Assembly: GCA_023430825.1 (NCBI GenBank)
Contig: JAEYYL010000278.1
Span: 1-7,755, forward strand
Length of the DNA: 7,755 nucleotides
Direction: 5' to 3'
Source of the DNA: Verrucomicrobiota bacterium
GTDB lineage: Bacteria > Verrucomicrobiota > Verrucomicrobiia > Opitutales > Opitutaceae
Below, one piece after another: positions 1 to 5,500 of the stretch. A program made the translations under genes and the position numbers. The notes beneath the pieces are model-generated. The model made no database searches, was not told the origin of the DNA, and worked only from the letters and a program-made list of their open reading frames with translations. The stretch's first letter is position 1. Each line of letters starts with the position of its first letter.

Positions 1-246
1 CCCGCCGCGCTCGCGCGCGAGGTCAGCGCCGCCCTCCGCATCCCCACGATCGGCATCGGCGCCGGCGGCGGTTGCGACGGCCAGGTGCTCGTCCTGCACG
101 ACCTGCTCGGCTTCAACCCCGAGTTCAAGCCGCGCTTCGTGCGCCGCTTCGCCGACGGCGCCGCGTTCTTCAAAAAGGGCATCGCGCGCTACGCCGCCGC
201 CGTGCGCAGCGGAAAATTTCCCGCGAAGAAGGAGAGTTTCACGTGA
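1..246 (+). CDS. panB: 3-methyl-2-oxobutanoate hydroxymethyltransferase PanB, C-terminal part (5' end outside window)
   Basis: PanB transfers a hydroxymethyl group from 5,10-methylenetetrahydrofolate to 2-oxoisovalerate, giving ketopantoate, the first committed step to pantothenate in the cytoplasm. Only the last 81 codons are present; frame 1 is open from base 1 to the TGA at 244-246. The piece IPTIGIGAGGGCDGQVLVLH (residues 14-33 of the fragment), followed by DLLGF, matches the conserved C-terminal PanB signature (IPxIGIGAGxxxDGQxLVxHDxLG). The tail FVRRFADG...YAAAVRSGKFP...ESF is the usual PanB ending. The catalytic Glu and the metal-binding Asp residues lie upstream and cannot be assessed. 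panC follows on the same strand after 85 bases that hold a REP-like inverted repeat. The family call is secure; completeness of the gene is unknown. Confidence 0.94.
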   Translation, partial: PAALAREVSAALRIPTIGIGAGGGCDGQVLVLHDLLGFNPEFKPRFVRRFADGAAFFKKGIARYAAAVRSGKFPAKKESFT

Positions 247-261
247 ACGGGCCGATCGAGC

Positions 262-316
262 GTAGCGCGGGCTTCAGCCCGCCTTCGTCGCGCCTGAAAA
301 GCGGGCTGAAGTCCGC
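262..316. repeat. REP-like pair of inverted palindromes between panB and panC
   Basis: Arm 1 (267-282, GCGGGCTTCAGCCCGC) is nearly self-complementary and is preceded by GTAG at 262-265. Arm 2 (301-316, GCGGGCTGAAGTCCGC) is the reverse complement of arm 1 at 15 of 16 positions. The one exception (271 against 312) is a G-U pair in RNA, so the transcript can form an unbroken 16-base-pair stem with an 18-base loop. A GTAG tetranucleotide before a palindrome is the known signature of REP elements mobilised by RAYT (TnpA-REP) transposases. The second arm lacks the matching CTAC. The hairpin ends 15 bases before the panC ATG, so it could affect transcript stability, panB-panC coupling or ribosome loading. 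There is no T-run after it, so it does not look like an intrinsic terminator. Confidence 0.75.
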
Positions 317-331
317 CCGCCTTCTCCCGCC

Positions 332-1099
332 ATGCCGCAACTGATCCACACCGTCGAAGCCTGGCGCGCCCTCCGCGCCCAGCACCGCGCGGCCAACCGC
401 ATCATCGGCTTCGTGCCCACCATGGGCGCGCTCCACGCGGGCCACGCCTCGCTCTTCGCAGCCGCGCGCCGCGATTGCGATGTCGTGCTCGCGTCGGTGT
501 TCGTCAACCCCACGCAGTTCGACGAACCGCACGATTTTCAGAAGTATCCACGCACCCTGGACGCCGACGTTGCACTGATGCAGGCCGCGGGCGTCGACGT
601 CGTCTTCGCTCCGTCGCCGGCGGAGATGTATCCCAACGGCACGCGTTACACCGTGCAGGAATCCGAGTTCAGCCGCGAACTCTGCGGCGCGCACCGGCCG
701 GGCCACTTCACCGGCGTCCTGACGGTTGTGATGAAACTCCTGCAGATCGCGGAAGCGGACCGCGCGTATTTCGGCGAAAAGGATTTCCAGCAACTGCAGC
801 TCATCCGCGGGATGTGCGACGCGTTCTTCCTGCGAACCGAGATCGTCGGGTGTCCGACCGTGCGCGAGTCCGACGGCCTCGCGATGAGCTCCCGCAACGC
901 CCGGCTCTCGCCCGCCGAGCGAGCGCTCGCGCCGCGTTTCCCTGCCGCGCTCGCGTCGGCGCCGACCGCCGCCGACGCGCGCGCGCAACTCGTCGCCGCC
1001 GGCTTCGAAGTGGACTACGTCGAGGATCGCGATGGCCGCCGCTTCGGCGCGGTGCGGCTCGGGCAGACGCGGTTGATCGACAATCTCGCGAAACCGTAG
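332..1099 (+). CDS. panC: Pantothenate synthetase (pantoate--beta-alanine ligase) PanC, short form
   Basis: PanC condenses D-pantoate with beta-alanine using ATP, through a pantoyl-adenylate, to make pantothenate. The 255-residue product has the nucleotidyltransferase HIGH-type motif PTMGALHAGH (29-38), VNPTQF (59-64), RPGHFTGV (122-129), the ATP-binding FGEKDFQQ (147-154), RESDGLAMSSRN (178-189) and the terminal TRLIDN (246-251). The N-terminal catalytic domain is complete. The C-terminal domain is about 25 residues shorter than in typical 280-residue PanC: after RLSPAER the usual helical stretch is reduced, and VDYVE (228-232) is followed closely by the last motif. The ATG at 332 is the only good start, because an in-frame TAG lies at 263-265 and no ATG or GTG fits between except GTC-type codons. 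No Shine-Dalgarno sequence is visible; the leader is pyrimidine-rich. It lies in line with panB, coaC and coaX and is probably co-transcribed with them. Confidence 0.97.
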   Translation: MPQLIHTVEAWRALRAQHRAANRIIGFVPTMGALHAGHASLFAAARRDCDVVLASVFVNPTQFDEPHDFQKYPRTLDADVALMQAAGVDVVFAPSPAEMYPNGTRYTVQESEFSRELCGAHRPGHFTGVLTVVMKLLQIAEADRAYFGEKDFQQLQLIRGMCDAFFLRTEIVGCPTVRESDGLAMSSRNARLSPAERALAPRFPAALASAPTAADARAQLVAAGFEVDYVEDRDGRRFGAVRLGQTRLIDNLAKP

Positions 1100-1126
1100 A
1101 GCCGCGCAGCCGACCGCCCCGCCTTC

Positions 1127-1672
1127 ATGAGCGCCAATGTCCTGTTCCTCCTCAGCGGATCGATCGCCTGCTACAAGGCGTGCACCGCGATCTCGCGGCT
1201 CGCGCAAAACGGCGTGACCGTGCAGACGGTCGCCACGCCCGCCGCCCTGCGTTTCGTCGGCACCGCGACCCTCGAGGGACTGAGCGGCCGGCCGGTGTTC
1301 ACCGACGTCCTCGAGCCGGGCCGCGCGCTCGACCATATCGACCTCGCACGCGCCGCCGACCTCGCGCTCGTGTGTCCTGCCACCGCGAATACGATCAACC
1401 GCCTCGCCGCAGGCCTCGCGGACGATCCCATCGGCACGCTGTTTCTCGCGTGGGAGTTGAAACAAAAACCCTGGCTGATCGCCCCCGCGATGAATGCGAT
1501 GATGTGGCAGCATCCGGCGACCACAGCCTCGCTTGAAAAGCTGCGCGGCTGGGGCGTGCGCGTGCTCGATCCGGTCGACGGCCCGCACGCGTGCGGCGAG
1601 GGCGGTCCCGGCCGGCTCGCCGAGCCGGAACAGATCGCCGCCGAAGTGCTGGCGACGCTGGGGCGGCGATGA
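1127..1672 (+). CDS. coaC: Phosphopantothenoylcysteine decarboxylase, stand-alone CoaC flavoprotein
   Basis: This 181-residue protein belongs to the HFCD flavoprotein family (homo-oligomeric FMN-dependent Cys decarboxylases). It is expected to decarboxylate 4'-phospho-N-pantothenoylcysteine to 4'-phosphopantetheine. Visible motifs are the N-terminal FMN-binding GSIACYK (11-17), the active-site His in LDHIDLARAAD (His70), CPATANTINR (83-92), PAMNAMMW with its substrate-binding Asn (120-127, Asn123) and ACGEGGPGRLAEP with the catalytic Cys156. In most bacteria this domain is the N-terminal half of a bifunctional CoaBC (Dfp) of about 400 residues. Here the protein stops just after the CoaC domain and the next gene is not CoaB, so the synthetase must be encoded elsewhere. 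The start follows panC by 27 bases, with no evident Shine-Dalgarno sequence. Other HFCD members (EpiD-like, Hal3-like) share the fold, but the CoA gene context supports PPCDC. Confidence 0.93.
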   Translation: MSANVLFLLSGSIACYKACTAISRLAQNGVTVQTVATPAALRFVGTATLEGLSGRPVFTDVLEPGRALDHIDLARAADLALVCPATANTINRLAAGLADDPIGTLFLAWELKQKPWLIAPAMNAMMWQHPATTASLEKLRGWGVRVLDPVDGPHACGEGGPGRLAEPEQIAAEVLATLGRR

Positions 1673-1724
1673 AGCAGGCCGCTTCACCACGCGGCAGCAC
1701 CCGACCTCGAACCGTGTCTTTCGC

Positions 1725-2459
1725 ATGCGCACGCTGGCCCTGAGCATCGGCAACACGTCGCTCTTCGCCGGCGTGTTCGCCGGCGCGCGGCTCGTGTCGT
1801 CGTTCCGGCTGGCGCCCGGCGATCTCGCCACGCTCCCGCGCCGCGTGCGCGGCCCGATCGGGCGCGCCGCGCTTTGCTCCGTCGTGCCGCCGCTCACGCC
1901 GGACGTGCTCCGGTTGATCCGCCGCATCTGGCAACTCGAAGCCCGCGTGCTCACGGCCAGCGCCGCGCATGGGCTCGCGATCGGGTATCGCCGCCCGCGC
2001 GAACTCGGCGCCGACCGCGTGGCCACCGCGCTCGGCGCCCGCCTGCGGTTTCCGAGGAGAAACGTCATCGTCGTGGATTGCGGCACGGCCACCACCGTCA
2101 CCGCGCTGCGGCGCGACGGCGCGCTGCTCGGCGGTGCGATCTTCCCCGGCCTCGCCCTCTGGTCGGACATGCTCGCCACCCGCACTGCACAACTGCCGCG
2201 CGTCGCGCCCGCCCGCCCCGATGCCGCCGTCGGACGTTCCCCGCGCGAGGGAATCGCGAGCGGCATTTTCTTCGGCCAGCTCGGCGCCATTCGGGAAACC
2301 GTCGCGCGCGTGCGCACCGAAGCTTTTGGCCGGGCCGCGTGCCTGATCGTCGGCACAGGTGGAAACGCCGCAGCGTTCGCCCGCGAAGCTGTGTTCGACG
2401 AGATCGCTCCGGCGCTCGCCCTCCACGGGCTGTCCGCTTTCGCCGCGCAACCGACGTAG
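1725..2459 (+). CDS. coaX: Type III pantothenate kinase CoaX, with Ser in place of the first-motif Asp
   Basis: CoaX phosphorylates pantothenate to 4'-phosphopantothenate. It is of the ASKHA fold and, unlike CoaA, is not feedback-inhibited by CoA. The 244-residue product shows the second and third family motifs: ELGADRVA with the catalytic-base Asp (93-100, Asp97), VVDCGTATTVT (116-126), GGAIFPGL (136-143) and VGRSPREGIASGIFFG (169-184), then VGTGG (209-213). The first phosphate motif, normally DxGNT near residue 6, reads SIGNT (7-11): codon 7 is AGC, so the conserved Asp is Ser. The ATG at 1725 is chosen because LALSIGNTSLFAGVF begins right after it, as in the family. The frame stays open upstream into coaC, but an earlier start would add unrelated residues. 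The gene begins 52 bases after coaC with no visible Shine-Dalgarno sequence. Its TAG stop falls inside a REP-like element. Family call strong; activity uncertain because of the Asp change. Confidence 0.9.
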   Translation: MRTLALSIGNTSLFAGVFAGARLVSSFRLAPGDLATLPRRVRGPIGRAALCSVVPPLTPDVLRLIRRIWQLEARVLTASAAHGLAIGYRRPRELGADRVATALGARLRFPRRNVIVVDCGTATTVTALRRDGALLGGAIFPGLALWSDMLATRTAQLPRVAPARPDAAVGRSPREGIASGIFFGQLGAIRETVARVRTEAFGRAACLIVGTGGNAAAFAREAVFDEIAPALALHGLSAFAAQPT

Positions 2460-2487
2460 CGGCAGGACTCCGTGCCTGCCTGCTTTT
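2456..2487. repeat. REP-like palindrome overlapping the coaX stop codon; possible weak terminator
   Basis: GTAG at 2456-2459 includes the coaX TAG stop. It is followed by GGCAGG (2461-2466), an 8-base loop and the exact complement CCTGCC (2475-2480). Like the panB-panC element, the palindrome is headed by GTAGC, the arrangement known for RAYT-associated REPs, although the palindrome sequence is different. After the stem comes TGCTTTT (2481-2487), so the transcript could end here as a weak rho-independent terminator. That would suit the border between convergent coaX and the sensor gene ending at 2528. The stem is only 6 base pairs and the T-run is short, so both readings are tentative. Confidence 0.5.
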
Positions 2488-2527
2488 CCGTGGAGTGCGC
2501 ACATCAGGCCGGCGCCAGGCTCGACGG

Positions 2528-5500
2528 CTACGTCTTGACGCGCTGCGCGTTCTCGACCGCCACGATCACGCGATCGAGCAGCTTGATGTTCACCGGTTTC
2601 GTCAGGTGCTCGGCAAAACCGCACGCCTTCGAGCGCGCGATGTCGCTCTCCATGCCATAGCCGCTGAGCGCAATGCCGACGAGATGCGGCTGCTTCGCCG
2701 CCAGTTCGGGCCACAGCAAGCACCCGTCGCCATCCGGCAACCCAAGATCGGAAATGACGAGGTCGAACGTCTGCTGCTCCACCAGGGCGCGCGCTTCGGC
2801 GGCGCACGCGGCGGTGGTCACCGTGAAGCCGCGGCGCGTGAGCAGCTGCGCGAGCGAACTGCGCGTCGCCGCATGATCCTCGATCAGCAGCACGCGCCGC
2901 AGCCGCGGTCCCTCGCGGCGCGGTGGCGCGCCTTCCCCCGCCGCCTCCAGTCGCGGCGCCGCCACGATCGGCAACACCGGCTCGCGCGCGAGCGGCAGAT
3001 CGACTTCGAAAGTCGAACCCTGCCGCGGACCGCCGCTCACCGCGCGAATCTCGCCCCCGTGCTTCTCCAGCAACTGCCGTGAGATTGCCAGTCCCAGCCC
3101 CAGCCCGCCGAAGCGGTGGTCGCCTTGGGAAAACGCGGAAAAAATTCTCGCGAGATCGCTCTGCGACAGCCCGATGCCGTTGTCGGTCACGCGCACGACC
3201 AGCCGGTCGCCCGCGGCGTTGAACTCGGTCACAACGTCGATCGCGCCTCCGGGCGGCGTGAATTTCACCGCGTTGTTGAGCACGTTCCAGAACACCTGCT
3301 GCAGCCGCACCGCGTCGCCAATCACCGTCGCCCGCGGCGCATGGAGTTTCGCCGAGAGGTGAATCTGCTTCATGTCGGCATCGCCCGACACCACGCCGAC
3401 CGCGTCGCGCAACACCGCGTGCACGTCGACCGGCTTCATCTCGAGCGAGAGCTTCCCGTGCGCGATGCGCGTGAGGTCGAGCAGGTCGTCGATCAGGCGC
3501 GCCTCGAGGCTGACATTGGTCGCGATGGTCTTGAACGTCTGGCGCACGGACTCGGGCAGCTCCGGATTGTCGGCGCCGTCGCTCGCCAGCATGAGGACCG
3601 GATTGAGCGGCGTGCGCAGCTCGTGCGAAAGCGCCGCAAGAAAATCGTCCTTCGCCCGCGACGCCGCGAGTGCTTCGTTGCGCGCCGTGAGCGCTTCCTG
3701 CAGGAGGCGGGAGCGCTCGTCCTCGTTGTTCTTCCGGTCGATGAACTGCGCGATGCTGTCGGCCGTGAGACCGAGCTCCGTGAGCACGCGCGGCTCGAAT
3801 TTCTGCTTCGCGAAGAGCGCGATCACGCCGAGCAGCCGTCCTTCGAAGAGCAGCGGATAACCCGCGAAACCGACCAGGCGCTCGCGGCGCACCCACGCCG
3901 GGGCGTTGATCTCGGGGTCGGATGAGGCCTCGTTCGTGAGATAAGGTTTTCGATTCGCGGCGATGCGGCCGATCTTCAACTCCCCGAGCTTGATCCTCGC
4001 CTGCTCGCCGGCGGCGTGCGCGAGCGAACCGGCCCCCGCCTGGAGCTCGAGCAGGGACGTCCCCGGGTTGAACGACCAGATGTGCGCACACGCCGCATCG
4101 AGCCGCTGCACGAGGAGATCGGCGACCGTCTGGAGAACGACCGGCCGCTCGCCGGGCCGCGCCACGGCGCTCGCGATGTCGGCGCGCAATTCCGCGAGCC
4201 GCGCGCCGTCGGCCACCATCTGCTCCGCCGCCTTCTGCTCCGTGACGTCGCGCGCCGCCGCGAGGATGCGCTGCGGTTTGCCGTCGCTGCCGTGGATCGG
4301 GCAAACGACAACATCCCACCAGCGCGTGTCACCCTTGTGCGTGCGGCAGAGTCCGCGGAAGCGCGCCACCTGTCCACCCGCGGCCATGCGGTGCGCGTTC
4401 TCCGCGTTTGTCCGGCCTTCACCGTCCCAAAAGCCGGGCCAGTAAACCTGCGCGACCGTGCCGAAATCCGAAATCTCCATCAGCGCCTGGCCCATCGGGC
4501 TCATGAACACGACCCGCGCGTCGAGATCGAGGACGACGATGCAATCCGGGCTGCTCTCGAGGATGCGGCGGTTGAACTCCTCGCTCTCGCGCAGCGACTT
4601 CTCGGCGCGCTTGCGCGCGGTGACGTCGGCGTCGACCTGCAGGATCGCGCGCACCTTGTTCTGCGCATCGTGGTGCAGCACCCACTGGGTCGCGACGCAG
4701 ATGACCTGGCCGTCCTTGCGCCGGTGATACACCTCTCCCTCCCAGTGGCCGTGGCGGTGCAGCAGCGCGTGAATCTTTTCGATCGGTTCGGGAAACTGCG
4801 CGGCGAGCAGCAGGTGCGCCGTCTGACCCAGCGCCTCGTCGCGCGTGAAACCGTAGAGCTTCTCCGCGCCGCGATTCCAGAAAATGACGCGTTCCTTCGG
4901 TGAACGCGCGAGCACCGGCGCCAGTTCGAGCAGTTGCGCCTGCTCGCGCAACCGCTGCTCGCTCTCGCGCAACTCGGTGTTCCGCGTGGCGAGTTCCTCG
5001 TTGAGCGTGGTCAGCTCCTCGTTCGCGGATTCGAGTTCCTCGTTCGAGGTCTCGAGTTCTTCGTTGAGGCTCTGCAGCTCCTCGTTGGCGGACTGCACCT
5101 CCTCGTTCGACGCCTGCAGTTCCTCGACGGATGTGTCGTGCTCCTCGCGCAAACTTTCGAGATTCGCGCGCGCCTCGGCGCAATCGCGCTTCAACTGCGC
5201 AAGCTGGCGCAGCTCCGCCGGCGTGGCCTTCCCCGCGGATTTCGACGTTCGCGCGGGCAATGATTCGGCGACAGCGCGCGGCGCGACCGGCTCGAAGAGG
5301 ATGAGAAAGCAGCGCGTCGGCAGATTCTTCAGCGGGACGATCTCGAGATTGACCGAGCCGCGCCGTCCGCCGAGCCGGACATCTTTCTCGCGCACCGTCT
5401 TCGCCTCGCGCTTCGCGCGCTGGAGCGCTTTTTGCAGGGCGACGGAGAGCCCTTCGCGCGCCATCTTGACGAGATTGAAATTGGCCTTGCCCGAGGGCAG

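Noticed and set aside
1669..1743. A 24-codon frame starting with ATGA overlap at the coaC stop
   Set aside because: ATGA overlap is suggestive of coupling, but the peptide is short, has no ribosome site or recognisable features, and ends inside coaX in another frame.
239..2356. A 705-codon open frame on the - strand opposite panC, coaC and coaX
   Set aside because: Its product is Arg/Ala/Gly-rich with no recognisable domain, and the + strand holds three proteins with full family motifs. Long antisense frames are expected in GC-rich DNA, where stop codons are rare.
1395..4319. A 974-codon - strand frame running through coaX and the kinase part of the sensor gene
   Set aside because: It crosses the convergent gene border and overlaps two well-supported genes in another frame. 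Composition is Arg/Ala/Gly-rich, typical of a GC-rich shadow frame.
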